This document shows, in pieces, positions 11,381 to 22,134 of a stretch of DNA of 64,000 bases (the stretch's first letter is position 1; each line of letters begins with the position of its first letter). Under the pieces are notes generated by a model. That model saw nothing but the letters and a program-made list of their open reading frames with translations. It was not told where the DNA came from and did not search any database. The stretch is from contig NC_042528.1 of assembly GCF_900963305.1 (NCBI RefSeq), forward strand, positions 15,204,043 through 15,268,042, given 5' to 3'. The position numbers were made by a program, and so were the translations under genes. Source of the stretch: Echeneis naucrates. Its lineage: Eukaryota; Chordata; Actinopteri; Carangiformes; Echeneidae.

Positions 11381-11583
11381 GTCCAGGGACACTTCTGTGC
11401 GTCTTTGTGCGCATGCACTCAACCATTTGAAGCAAACATGAACAAGAGTGTGACGTATGCATCTGTGTAGCTTTGGAGATCAATGAAAGACAGGAAATGC
11501 CTTTCAATTACTATTGTAATGATGTCATCTTCACATATAACAAACTTTGGATAGTGAACAGCTTGCTGTTGCTAAAACACCAT

Positions 11584-11655
11584 TAGCAGAGGATGGTTTC
11601 AATCCATCGACCTCTGGGTTATGGGCCCAGCACGCTTCCGCTGCGCCACTCTGCT
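11584..11655 (-). tRNA. initiator tRNA-Met (CAT), T-loop variant
   Basis: 72 bases starting AGCAGAGTGGCGCAGCGG, with CAT in GGGCCCATAACCC and the three G-C pairs typical of the initiator. The T-loop has ATTGAAA where the initiator has ATCGAAA, so C56 is T. That weakens the B box and the G19-C56 contact. Otherwise it matches the vertebrate initiator. Confidence 0.72.
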
Positions 11656-12618
11656 CATAGCTAATGGAGTTGCAGCATATAAACTCGAATCCCATCACTG
11701 CGGAATCTGCGTAGGAATGCCATTCCTTCCTTTCTTCAATCACCAGGACAGCAGATATTATCAGTGATATGGGGGGTGGGGGATAAGGAAGTAGTTTGAA
11801 AGTCACAAATGTTACCTTAACTTGAGCACTGACTTGACTTTTTTGACTTGAAAGATGATTGATGTAACTTTGTTGTGATTTGGCACTATACAAATAAACC
11901 TGATTTGATTGGTGGAGTGGCAGTGGAGCATTGTTACGGTTGTAATGACACCATTTTCAAATATAACCAACCATAGATCGCGAACAGCTAGCTGTTTCTA
12001 AAAGTTTGTTAGGGTTAGGGTTAGGGATTTAACAACTTGAAATTTCCTGCATATTTTTTTCACTCTCTTTTCGGCTTTAAGCAGCAATGCCTGGTATAAA
12101 AGGCATTCATGTGGGAGACCTAGAATCCATGATGTGTTACACCAATAGACTGTAACTGCACACTAGTGGTCAATTAGAATAATGAACGTGGGTAGAAGAT
12201 AATATAATACATTATTAAAAAACAAAACTCTGTCTTCTGCTCTATAAGACATTACTGGGACAAGATTCCATCGCCTTTGAAATGATTCACTTGCCTTTGA
12301 AGTGACTGCGATGTCATTGGCTCCCCATAATTCCATGTAAATACCAACTGGCAGGCACATCACAGTACATGCACAGGAGAACTACAGCGAAACACACTGA
12401 CAAACACAAACATCATGCCAAAGAGGATGAAGATCCCACAAGTTCACAACAAGTGAACTAAACATAGACATCCTGTCTAGACAAAGTTGTTTTGGTCAGC
12501 TTTTGACCGCCCACACTTTTAAAAGACCAAAATAAAAAAAATAAATAAAAAAAGATGATGTTCAGTTGTGTAATGGTTCATTGGTTACAACTAACATTTT
12601 GTTGATCAGTATCATACC

Positions 12619-12713
12619 ATGGTTGGCTGTGCAGCGTTTGGATGCTCCAATCAGTCCGAGAAGGGTTTCCACATGTATGGATTCCCCAAGAACCATGAGG
12701 GCTGGCAAAGGAG
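12619..12713 (+). pseudogene. THAP-domain first-exon relic, copy 1
   Basis: ATG opens MVGCAAFGCSNQSEKG followed by FHMYGFPKN and a conserved Trp. This is the start of a C2CH THAP zinc finger (C-x4-C, then the FP motif). An AG/GTGTATG donor-like site follows and then a TG microsatellite. No second exon with the remaining Cys-x2-His was found within the repeat, so it is an orphan exon or relic, perhaps from a THAP-type (P-element-like) transposase or a THAP gene. Confidence 0.6.
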
Positions 12714-12718
12714 GTGTA

Positions 12719-12720
<2 letters not shown>

Positions 12721-12751
<31 letters not shown>
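12721..12751. repeat. TG microsatellite
   Basis: About 15 TG units just after the THAP-like exon. The same repeat sits at the same point in the copies at 16014-16041 and, as CA, 22101-22130, so it predates the duplications. Confidence 0.9.
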
Positions 12752-13246
12752 ATACAGATACAAATGCAAATAAAGATAAGTATATGCATCACAAAGGGCC
12801 TCTGATATAATATAGAAATTGTCAATTAAAACAAGGTATTGATTTAATAATTTTACTCCTGGAGATACTTTCACAGCTGCCAAAGACGTGAGAACAAACT
12901 AGCAGACAATTGGTCACCTGCCAAAATAAAAATATATATAATCACATGTGATGTCATTGGCTCCCCATAATTCCATGTAAATACCAGCTGGCAGACAGAG
13001 TCACATCACAGTACATGCACAGGAGGACGACAGTGAAGCACACTGACAAACACAAACATCATGCCAAAGAGGATGAAGATCGCACATGGAGGCCAAAATA
13101 ACGGCAACACAGCAGAAGAAGGCCTGCTGAGGGAAAATGAAAGGATCAAAAAACAAGTGAGCTAGTTGTTGTGGCTGTGTTGAGCAGATGGAAATTTGGT
13201 GATTGCCCTTTTCGTAGAACATTGTTTATGATTTGATCACTGCCTG

Positions 13247-13315
13247 AGCAGAGGATGGTTTCCATCATCCACCTCTGGGTTTTGGGCCCAGCACTCTTCC
13301 ACTGCTCCACTCTCC
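13247..13315 (-). pseudogene. initiator tRNA-Met pseudogene
   Basis: Retains the initiator outline (agtgctgggccc...acccagaggtgga) but the anticodon reads CAA instead of CAT and both D- and T-arms carry mismatches. A close copy lies at 38596-38664 within a duplicated block of about 150 bases. Confidence 0.7.
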
Positions 13316-13640
13316 TTACAGGTGATGTTACCAACCTGTGATCTTGATGATGATGATTTGTTTACTTTGTGCGTTTAAACTGCAAAGTACTTTATGAACC
13401 AACATCAAAATGTTGGAAACGCCGTGCTCTCGGGTGGCGCCGGTGTGTGTTTGTGTGTATGTGAATTCATGCACGTGAGTGGCATTTGGCACTCAGGTCA
13501 GAGTGGGCCGTACAAACATAGGCATCACATTTGCAGCATCTCAGGCTTGTTTTGTTGTCTCTTTTCAGACCCAGGTAGGTTTGGAGGTCTACCAGGTCCA
13601 ACTCTCCAGATGAAACTGCAGAGAAACTGGCAGTACTGAT

Positions 13641-13705
13641 GCTGAGCTGCTTAAAGTGTCTGTCTTATAAACAGAACATCCTGCATCCAAACCCCAGCAG
13701 TGCTT
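13641..13705 (+). pseudogene. tRNA-Thr pseudogene
   Basis: Retains 'tgtctgtcttataaacag' (anticodon arm) and the acceptor end 'cagcagtgct' of the Thr gene type at 24448. The anticodon has become TAT-like and the T-arm is broken. Confidence 0.6.
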
Positions 13706-13892
13706 CACTCTCAGTGGAGTTCCTGCTGATCACTTCCTGTATTACAGCTTTTGCTTGCAGTTTCTGGACAAAACAAAGTGGTTGCTGCTGTGTTGCACAG
13801 ATGGAAATTTGGTGATTGACCACTTTTCATAGGAGACAAACTTTGGGAAGAGTCATGAAGGTCAGGAACTGATAATGGCGACATAATACCAA

Positions 13893-13964
13893 GGGCTCAT
13901 TTGGGAGTTGAACCCAGGCCCTCTCACACCCAAAGCAAGAATCATACCCCTCGACCAACAAGCC
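13893..13964 (-). pseudogene. tRNA-Pro (TGG) pseudogene
   Basis: 72 bases with the Pro outline and TGG in GCTTTGGGTG. The 3' acceptor strand (aaatgagcc) and T-stem carry several mismatches and the D-loop has an extra change. It probably does not fold. Confidence 0.65.
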
Positions 13965-13977
13965 TTTTACAACAGGA

Positions 13978-14007
13978 TAATTTCCGGTTCGATTCCCGGT
14001 CAGGGAA
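13978..14007 (+). pseudogene. tRNA-Glu 3' fragment
   Basis: Only the T-arm and 3' acceptor strand of a Glu gene remain (ccggttcgattcccggtcag then GGAAA). A T-run follows. Confidence 0.6.
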
Positions 14008-14058
14008 AGCCTTTTTTTATTGAAAAATCCAGGTGATTGACCCCATAACGCAAAAATG

Positions 14059-14130
14059 TCCCATATGGTCTAGCGGTCAGGATTCCTGGTTTTCACCCAG
14101 GTGGCCTGGGTTCAACTCCCGGTATGGGAA
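14059..14130 (+). tRNA. tRNA-Glu (TTC)
   Basis: 72 bases, TCCCATA paired with TATGGGA. TTC lies in GGTTTTCACCC. The T-loop TTCAACT has lost the CpG of TTCGACT and one T-stem pair is T-G, otherwise it is consensus. An opposite-strand sister is at 28890-28961. Confidence 0.85.
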
Positions 14131-14563
14131 TTTACTTCACAACAATGGACCTACCACGAGCATGTCCTGTTACTTTGATGAATGTCTACCACTGATCTAC
14201 ATCCTCTTTGGACCTTTACCTAACCACAGAGGCAGAAAAGAGAAATCATCTGATGAAGCCTTGTCTCTGTTTTGGGTGGTGGGTGCATGTTATTCACGTT
14301 CTATAGGTGAAGGTTATTCTCAATCCCTCTCACACTAAATCAGATGGCAGAGGTTCCACTGAGAGCTGAACTCAGATCAGTGGATTCAAAGTACAAGTAG
14401 CAGTCTTTGGTCTGATCATTGTAACTTTGTGTTATTGTTGTATCTGATAAGTTAAGCGGCACTTCTAACGACCACCAGGGGGCAGTTCCACTGGTTGGAA
14501 AAAGACTTCAGACTGCATTGAAGTATACGGAGAGAACAACACCAAGTTCTGAGATGCTGCTTG

Positions 14564-14637
14564 TGGCCAGTATGGGGATTGAACCCATGACCTTGGCGTT
14601 ATTAGCACCACGCTCTAACCAGCTGAGCTAACCGGCC
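14564..14637 (-). tRNA. tRNA-Ile (AAT)
   Basis: 74 bases. GGCCGGT pairs with ACTGGCC, AAT lies in GCTAATAACG, and the B box GGTTCGATCCC is perfect. It matches the vertebrate Ile(AAT) gene and looks functional. Confidence 0.92.
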
Positions 14638-14762
14638 TGTGCGAAATTGTTTTATTGGCTTATTTTTACAAATCAAACTTAAATAATCACATATATTTTT
14701 TTGCTACACTCTGGTGCAAAGTTTATTTAGATCATTCCAGGAGTAATCCACAGACTGCCAGA

Positions 14763-14870
14763 TGCTCCAGCTGAGGCTTGAACTCACAACCTCAGCATCT
14801 CTCTGCAGGTTCCTGTCCACCATCCTTTCAGTTAACAGCCAAACACACTGGCTCATTGCCCCACAGAGAC
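14763..14870 (-). pseudogene. chimeric tRNA relic: tRNA-Asn 5' half joined to tRNA-Ile(TAT) 3' half
   Basis: On the minus strand the 5' part (14870 to about 14813) is the acceptor, D-arm and anticodon arm of tRNA-Asn(GTT). It runs directly into the intron end, T-arm and acceptor of tRNA-Ile(TAT) (14812-14763, compare 40263-40356). The acceptor strands cannot pair. Confidence 0.7.
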
Positions 14871-15206
14871 TTAATGACCAGCAGCTGTAGTTACACCATT
14901 TTAAACCTCAGATAGTTTCATGTTGGCTGATAAGATATTTGACTCTAGCAGTCATTGTTGGTCGATGTATGCTGGATAAGAGAAAGTAGATTAAACACAG
15001 CACGTCTCTCAGTGGGCTCCAAAAGACCACTGAGCCATCCTGACATGTGTGTCCAGCTGCCAGTCTCTGATGAGGAACTGCAAAAAATCCTCAAAAAATT
15101 GACAAAAAACACAGACTGTTATGTGTATTTCCTTCTTCAAATCTTTATTTTGGTCATTTAATATGTTTTGCTGCGTTTCAACTCCTACAGTTGTGCGCTT
15201 CTGAGA

Positions 15207-15264
15207 GACTCTGTGGTGTAATGGTAGCGCGTCTGACTCTGATGGTTCAACTCACGTCAGGGTC
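15207..15264 (+). pseudogene. tRNA-Trp pseudogene with anticodon deletion
   Basis: Starts gactctgtggtgtaatggta and continues 'gcgcgtctgactct', the Trp outline, then lacks about 14 bases covering the CCA anticodon and 3' stem before the T-arm. Length is 58 instead of 72. It is the only Trp-like sequence seen. Confidence 0.65.
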
Positions 15265-15624
15265 GGATCATCTGTTTGCAGAGGTGGATGATGGAAACAA
15301 CAATGGTGTCAATAAGTGTCTTTCCTATTTTCCCATTAACCTACATTAAAACAAGCCACTTTACCATCAACCTCAACTGCATTTTACACATTGCACATCC
15401 ATCACCAGATGAGAGCACCAGAGAGCAGGTGCCATATTCCATCCTGAACAGGAAACGTTTCAGCTGTGTGCTGTACCTGTGCTACTTTATTCTGAAAGTC
15501 CGATCTCAGTATCCTGTCTGCAGAAGTCTGATATCATAACAGTGAAAACTTAACGTTCTCCTTCTGGTACAGCTTCAACTTTGGTTGAGGAGGTGAAACC
15601 AAGCAAAGCCCAGATAGCAGATAC

Positions 15625-15681
15625 CAGTCCCACTACCTCTCACATGCTAAGCGAGCGCTCTACCATTTGAGCTAATTCCCC
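15625..15681 (-). pseudogene. tRNA-Ala (AGC) 5' part
   Basis: The minus strand reads GGGGAATTAGCTCAAATGG through the AGC anticodon arm to the T-stem, then diverges, so the 3' acceptor strand is lost. Confidence 0.7.
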
Positions 15682-15844
15682 TGTACTGGCATGCAAGCTA
15701 AGCTTTGGGAAAAGGCCCCTTTAACAACCTCTGAGTTCACCATCAACAGATTTCAAAGATATTTAGAAATCATTCACGATGGCCCTAAAGGCAGATATTT
15801 AGGATAATTCTAGCTGGAATAGCAGGCTGCAATCGGAAAAGTTC

Positions 15845-16240
15845 GTTCAGTTGTGTCATGGTTCATTGGTTACAACTAACATTTTGTAGATCAGTATCAT
15901 ACCATGGTTGGCTATGCAGCGTTTGGATGCTCCAATCAGTCCGAGAAGGGTTACAGCATGTATGGATTCCCCAAGAACCATGAGGGCTGGAAAAGGTGGA
16001 TGGTAATGTGCCTTTGTGTGTGTGTGTGTGTGTGTGTGTGTATACAAGTACAAATGCAAGTATATGCACCATAAAGGGCCTCTGATATAATATAGAGATT
16101 GACAATTAAAAAGACGACGCGATTTAATCATTTTACTCCTGGAGATACTTTCACAGCTGCCAAAGTCGTGCGAACAAACTAGCAGACAATCGGTCACCTG
16201 CCAAGATAAAAATATATATAATCACACTGTGCACGTACAA
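15845..16240. repeat. partial copy of the THAP-exon repeat, with TG run
   Basis: Matches 12555-12940 in the same orientation with substitutions and deletions. In its THAP-like exon (from 15904) the first zinc-binding Cys is Tyr (MVGYAAFGC), so the motif is broken. It includes a TG microsatellite at about 16014-16041. Confidence 0.8.
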
Positions 16241-16473
16241 ATAAAGAGCCGTATATGCATCATAATGATGGACCAGTAAAGTTGGTGACAGATAGAATAT
16301 CATGTTACTTCATCACATTTTAAATTTTCAAGTTTGGTATATTTCATTAACATTTTGTTAGAGGCAGGTGGAATGAATATCAAAAGCCTTGTCACAGTTT
16401 CCTTCCTTAATTCTTGATGCCCCATATTCAGATACTTGAACAAGGATGCAGATCAGTGGACACATCACATGCA

Positions 16474-16505
16474 GGGCTCGTCCGGGATTTGAACCTGGGA
16501 CCTCT
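16474..16505 (-). pseudogene. tRNA-Pro 3' fragment
   Basis: gggctcgtccgggatttgaa is the T-arm and acceptor end of tRNA-Pro on the minus strand. The sequence stops matching after the T-stem. Confidence 0.6.
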
Positions 16506-16850
16506 AGAACAATTACACATTTTAATTTCGGGTGATGGTGTCACCCAGCCCGCCATGTTCTCTGAATGGACCTGAAGTGGTACAGTTTGTCTCTCTGCTA
16601 GATGAGTCCTAACAACAGCACTCAGCTGTGTCATATTTTAAGGCTGTGCAGATTACAGAGATTCTCCAACATGCTCTGTAGCTCCCCACCTGGGAAACTT
16701 GGTCCATGAAAGCAAACAACCGTCAAGACTGAAGATCTTCCCTCTTCAGCTAGTGCAGCTTCAGTATGGCATTGTTACTATTGTAATGATGTCATCTTCA
16801 AATACGACAAACTTTGGATAGTGAACAGCTAGCTGTTGCTAAAAAGCCAT

Positions 16851-16922
16851 TAGCAGAGGATGGTTTCGATCCATTGACCTCTGGATTATGGGCCCAGCAC
16901 GCTTCCACTGGGCCACTCTGCT
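16851..16922 (-). pseudogene. initiator tRNA-Met, degraded copy
   Basis: Full-length 72-base outline with CAT present. One of the three G-C pairs of the initiator anticodon stem is now G-T (GGGCCCATAATCC), a T-stem pair is changed, and the D-arm has GCCCAG for GCGCAG. Probably a recent pseudogene. Confidence 0.6.
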
Positions 16923-17787
16923 CATAGGATAACCGCTAAGAGAAGCACTTGTACAAAAGGAAGTCGTCTGTGTTTCATAATCGAAATGATCAGTATTGTA
17001 TCCTAAGAAGAAGTTGTTGTCTTTGTCAGTCAGCACTGCCCCAACAAGTTAAGTTAAGGTAACATTTGTGACTTTCAAATTACTTCCTCAACCCTCACCC
17101 CCCATATCACTGATAATATCTGCTGTCCTGGTGATTGAAGGACTGACATTCCTCATCTTTTTTGTCCAAATTCCAACCAGGACAACCTCAAAGAGAAGCA
17201 CTTATGCACAAATACTTCATCAGTGTCTCTGATTGGAGTGATCCGAGTTAGGTCTGAAGAAAACATGGCTCCAAGACTTATTGTTGTTTTTGTAAATTAA
17301 CACTGAAAGGGGAAAAAGAGCAAAGAGCATCTCCTTTTCCTGTTCCATCAGTAACCATCAAAGGAGATGCTGATTCTGTGATGTCACAAAGGTTCTAATG
17401 ACATCACAGAGATCAAAGACTCCTCCCACTTTTTTGTCATGACCTCCACAGTAGAGTGCTACTGTGTTAAAGAAGCTCAAAAGGCAATCATGGTCCTGCC
17501 AGATACCTTTGAGTTCTGCAGACAGAAGCAACAACAAAACTGGAACTATTTGGACTGAACCTGGTTTGTCTGTATTACTTCCAAGGTAGGTTTGGAGGTC
17601 TACCAGGTCCAATTCTCTCCAGATGTCCCCAAACACACACTTCCCCTCCAGGTTTGTCATCTCCAGTATAATTCCCTCAAAAAGAGTTGGAAGCTGTGCT
17701 TCCTCACAACAAGAAGGTGCTGTTTCCTTTGAGGAGGAAACTATCTAGGCTGGAAAATGTTGAGTAATGCTGGCGCTGGTGTGTGTG

Positions 17788-17869
17788 GTTTTTGTGGCCG
17801 AGCGGTTAAGGCAATGGACTTGAACTCCATTGGGGTTTCCCCGCGCAGGTTCAAATCCTGCCAACAGAG
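17788..17869 (+). tRNA. tRNA-Ser (TGA), doubtful
   Basis: 82 bases with a class II variable arm (TTGGGGTTTCCCCGC) and TGA in ACTTGAACT. The acceptor GTTTTTG against CAACAGA has two mismatches, so processing is doubtful. The T-loop is TTCAAAT. Confidence 0.55.
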
Positions 17870-17879
17870 GTCTGTTGTT

Positions 17880-18190
17880 GTCACAACATGTGCTTCTTTC
17901 ATGCTTCTTCTTTTTGCTGCCACAGTCCTGGTCATATTGGATGAACTGTTGGAGTTACTGCCTTCACTGTCAGAGGGCAGAGGGCTGGACGATGAAGGCA
18001 CGCTGGCTGGACACCAGTGTGGATGTGCTGGGGGCATGAAGGACCTCCAGCACTGTGGGATCATCTTCCTCCATGTCATCCTCCACATCATGCTCCTCAA
18101 TGAGGAAGTGAATCAGGGTGCACATCCTGCAGCACCTGACCGGTCTGCTGGAGCAGATACTGCACCCCTGTGAGCTCTCCAGAAACAATA
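17880..18190. other. unassigned stretch with coding-like minus-strand composition
   Basis: The minus strand over 17970-18188 stays open for 72 codons with an acidic segment (IEEHDVEDDMEEDDPTVLEV). It has no recognisable domain, no splice partners, and no copy elsewhere in the window. It may be a transposon-derived fragment; I assign no function. Confidence 0.3.
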
Positions 18191-18451
18191 TGCATAAAGT
18201 GATTCATTTCCAAAAGTTAATAAAACTAACAACAGATTTTAAAACTTACAGACAATCGGTCACCTGCCAAGATCAAAATATATATAATCACGCTGTGAAC
18301 GTGCAAGTAAAGATCAGTATATGTATCACAATCATGGACTTAAAGCTTTGCAAGAACAAATGAATGGTACCACTTTGGGTCCGTTTGGAGAACATGGGGG
18401 GGCTGGGTGATGTCATCACCAGAAATGAAAATGTGTACTAGCATGCATACA

Positions 18452-18524
18452 GGGGAATTAGCTCAAATGGTAGAGCGCTCGCTTAGCATGTGACAGGTAG
18501 TGGGATCGATGCCCACATTCTCCA
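18452..18524 (+). tRNA. tRNA-Ala (AGC)
   Basis: 73 bases, GGGGAATTAGCTCAAATGG start, AGC in CTTAGCATG, T-arm GTGGG-ATCGATG-CCCAC fully paired. It is the GGGGAATTAGCT class of vertebrate Ala genes. One base of the anticodon 3' stem is changed (tgacagg for tgagagg). Confidence 0.82.
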
Positions 18525-21204
18525 CAAGACTTTAGCTCTTTGTTGGAGATACAGCATACAGGGTGGACTTTGGAGGCTTTTGGTAAACAGAAGCAAGACT
18601 GTTCTTGTGTACGGAGCTCTGACTGTTGCACTTCCATAGCCATATCTGAGGCTCTAACTCAGACAGCTACAGTTATTCCTTTCTACATAAATGGTTTTCT
18701 TTGGGATTGTCCTGCTCAGAAATTCAGTAAGAATTATGATGATTTGCCATTTTAAATAGATTCTTTGGATCAGCTGCAACAACACAACCCTAATCTCTAA
18801 TCACTGCAGTTAACAGTCCTCTCATCATATGCTAACGGTCCTCATGAATTTAAGAGGATCGTTGTCTGATCATTCTGTTCTTCAAACTGTTACCAAGACC
18901 ACAGAAACTTCCTGCTGAAGGAGGACAACACATTTATTCAACACACTGCTTGAAAAAAGTTGAGAAAAAGTTTTCATAAAGTCACAATTTATTATCCAAC
19001 CTGAGTGTTGACTTGAGTTTTGAATTCAGGAAGTGCTGCTTGTTGGGGCAGCGTTAACTGACAAAAACAATAAAGAAGTAAAGAATCAATTTCTTCTTAG
19101 TATCTAACTCAGATCACATCAGTCAGAGACACTGTTGATTCATTTCTGCAAAAGTGTTTCTCTTTGGGGTTGTCCTGTTTGGAATTTTGACAAATTTTTT
19201 TATTTGTTTCTTGAGATCAGCTAAATTCACAAATTTGTCATCAACATTTCCTGAACTGAAGCACAGACTTGTGATGTGAGATGTGGCTGGAATTGAAACT
19301 TTCTGCAGAAGGAGGACAGGGTGCATCATTTTAGTTTAAGATAAGTCAGGTGAGTAAAATAAAATAAGTAAGTCTGAAAGAGAGTCCATTGCAACGGTGG
19401 CACAAAGATTAATCTGAAACAAAGGCTTTATGTGACTTGGTGGATTCAGTGAGAGACACTGATGATTATTTTCTGCATCAGTGCTTCTCTTTGGAGTTGT
19501 TCTTGTTTGATAGTCAACAAAAAAAAGAAAAATAGATAAAGATTGCCATTTATTTAGATTCTTCTATGCAATCAGCTGACTGCCTGAATTCATCCCCAAC
19601 ATTAGCCAAAGTGAAGCACAGCTCTGTGTTCTGAGAGCAGTAAGTGATATTTGTTGTGGCAGAGTTGGTGATTTCAAAAGTCAATCACAAGGACAGCAAG
19701 TTTTATCAGTGTTTTTGGGGGTGGGGGTGAAGAAAGTAGTTTGAAAGTCATGATTCATGAAGATTCATGAGTCACACTGGTGTGTCCTGGTATGAAGCAC
19801 GGTGGTTCGGTCAATGTGTCCTTTCTTTCTTCTTACCTTGACTGTTGGATTCAGTAATAGCTACTTCTTGGGGGAAAAGTTTGTGACCTCTAAAGAATTT
19901 TTTTGAAGTCCCAAATGTTACTTTAACTGGAGGTGACATGTGGATCAGTGTCTTAGTGGACATTATATTTATTTCCACCGTTCTCTGCAGTCATGCTAAT
20001 TCTCAACTGTACATTTATTCTTACTGGCTCCTTTTGTAAATTTATTCAAACTTTTTTTACTATGTCTTTCTTATTTTATAAATGCATTTTGCACCACAGA
20101 GTTGTCTTTAAAGTTTGTTATACATCGTGTATGATGACAATAAAAGCATTCTAATTCTAATTAATTCTTTGAGCTTGCTCTGGTTGAAATGTTTCTTGAG
20201 ATCAGTTAAAAGCATACATTTCTCATCAACATTTCCCCAAATGAAGCACAGACTTGTGTTTTCAGAGCAGTAAGTGCTATTAGTTGGGGCAGAGTTGGTG
20301 ATTTCAAAAGTTGTTCATTCCGTCCAAGCATTAATCAGGACAGAGAGTTTATGCAACCATTTGGTAGAAAAGAAGTTTTGGTTGAAATAAAAACAACAAC
20401 AAAGATGGCCATTTTGAAAAGATTTGTTCAGATCAGCTGCAGCAACACTAATCACTGCAGTTAACAGTCCTCTCACCATATGCTAACGGACCTCATGAAT
20501 TTAAGAGGATCGTTGTCTGTTCCTGATGGACTAAATATGTTCTTCATTACAAACCATTACCAAGACCATTGAAACCGCCCAAACTAAGTAGACAGGTTGG
20601 TGTTGGTGTTCGTGTTGGTGAGTTCAGATCAGTAAGTTTTATCAATGTTTGGGGAGTGGGGGTTGTGAACGTTTGAATTTGTTTGAACGTCACAAATGTT
20701 ACCTTAACCTGAGCACTGACAGGTTCTCATCACAGGAGTACATCCAGCAATGGGAAGGTTCAGGATCTCTGTCAGACACAAAGGGAGCAAATGTGACCAA
20801 AGAAGCCACGAAACACGTCAAGAGCTCACAAAGCTTTTTAACTGCATCAATAACACAGAGAACAGTCAGACAACCAACTCTGCAGGACAACCACAAGAAA
20901 TGAAATAAGAGCAGCAGAAAAAACCACCAATGGCTGATTATTGATCTCTGATCCACTAGGATGGTATGAAGTGGACGGTCAGAGTATTTTAGGATGCTCT
21001 CTGCCTTCCTCTGTGTGGATCACCATGCAAAATTTTTACAATTTAAAAATTGCTGTTTTAAGGGGACATTTTACTTCTAAATACCTCCTGATAGCCAGCA
21101 GCAGCTTCACTTGGACTTCACTCACTCATGTAGGACTCTTCATCTACCTGTGTCTGTAGGTTGGACAGTACATAAGTCACATCACCAAATCGGAGAGAGT
21201 TGAC
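18525..21204. other. spacer of repeated modules, no gene seen
   Basis: No protein or RNA gene. It is built from related modules with 'gtgcttctctttggggttgt', 'gagcagtaagtgctatttgt' and 'catgaatttaagaggatcgt'. These recur several times here and again at 42420-43570 and around 23150-23450. Confidence 0.65.
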
Positions 21205-21292
21205 CCTTCGATAGCTCAGTTGGTAGAGCGGAGGACTGTAGTGGTTCATCATTGAAATCCTTAGGTTGCTGGTTCAAATTTGGCTCGAAGGA
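21205..21292 (+). tRNA. tRNA-Tyr (GTA) with short intron
   Basis: 88 bases. CCTTCGA pairs with TCGAAGG. GTA is followed one base later by an intron of about 15 bases, as in all eukaryotic nuclear Tyr genes. The T-stem has three G-T type pairs (GCTGG with TTGGC), a weak point. A seven-T terminator follows. Confidence 0.75.
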
Positions 21293-21569
21293 GACCATTT
21301 TTTTCATCGGCCTCATCCAGCACAGTGATGAGTCTGCCTACAGACAGCAGGTGGACAGACTGGTCGCCTGGTGTGGTCAGAACCACCTGATGTTATAGAT
21401 ATAACAGACATCAACATGTAGAAATGTTGCTACGCCATCCTTGGAAAATGGAAACAACCTGTATTTGTCCACGCTACACGTGTGAAGAAATGCAAATTTT
21501 GAGCCTATGTGCGATCTAATCAGGCAGTCTTTGTGTATTGTGGACTCACTTTGATGGGCAAATATGTAC

Positions 21570-21600
21570 CAACAAGGATGGGATTTGAACCCACGCGTCC
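21570..21600 (-). pseudogene. tRNA-Ser(GCT) 3' fragment
   Basis: caaggatgggatttgaaccc matches the T-arm and 3' acceptor of the Ser(GCT) gene at 24953-25034. The rest is missing. Confidence 0.55.
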
Positions 21601-21762
21601 TCCTCCTGTTAAAGTTTACCTGAAGATGTGGTCTGAACACAGTCTGGTCTTTAGCCTGAGCAGTGTTTCTGCTTTGAGTGGCCTTTTTTTTAATGAACGT
21701 CTAGCACTGATCTACATCTTCTTTGGACCTTAAGCTAACCACAGAGGCTCTGAGCTGCTGCA

Positions 21763-21827
21763 GTGGGCATCGATCCCACTACCTCTCACATGCTAAGCAA
21801 GCGCTCTACCACTTGAGCTAATTCCCC
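21763..21827 (-). pseudogene. tRNA-Ala (AGC) lacking its 3' acceptor
   Basis: Matches the Ala(AGC) type from GGGGAATTAGCTCAAGTGG through the T-arm, then stops before the ATTCTCC acceptor strand and joins an unrelated repeat. Confidence 0.75.
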
Positions 21828-21899
21828 AGCCGTCAGCATATGTTCTCTAAACGAAGCCAAAGTGGTACCGTGATGCATATACTGATCTTTATTTGCACG

Positions 21900-22101
21900 T
21901 GCACAGTGTGATTATATATATTTTTATTTTGGCAGGTGACCAATTGTCTGCTAGTTTGTTCTCACGTCTTTGGCAGCTGTGAAAGTATCTCCAGGAGTAA
22001 AATTATTAAATCAATACCTTGTTTTAATTGACAATTTCTATATTATATCAGAGGCCCTTTGTGATGCATATACTTATCTTTATTTGCATTTGTATCTGTA
22101 T

Positions 22102-22134
<33 letters not shown>

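Larger units (their letters stand above)
12115..12945. repeat. left arm of a long inverted repeat (partner 21900-22745)
   Basis: About 830 bases that reappear as reverse complement at 21900-22745, including the THAP-like exon, the TG run and the flanking AT-rich stretch. Translations of the two arms agree over 101 residues, so divergence is very low. A partial third copy lies at 15845-16240 and a shorter one at 39280-39500. Confidence 0.88.

Noticed and set aside
12578-12883. Open frames through the TG/CA microsatellite with Thr-His repeats
   Set aside because: They are translations of the dinucleotide run and its flanks, appear in several frames and on both strands, and recur wherever the repeat was copied.
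14763-14870. Intact tRNA-Ile(TAT) or tRNA-Asn at this place
   Set aside because: Neither has both acceptor strands. The halves come from two different tRNAs and cannot form a cloverleaf.
17358-17660. Open frame of 100 codons with a Leu-rich segment repeated near 40.1 kb
   Set aside because: It belongs to a spacer repeat family ('tcctgccagataccttt') found four times with indels that break the frame, so it is not a gene.
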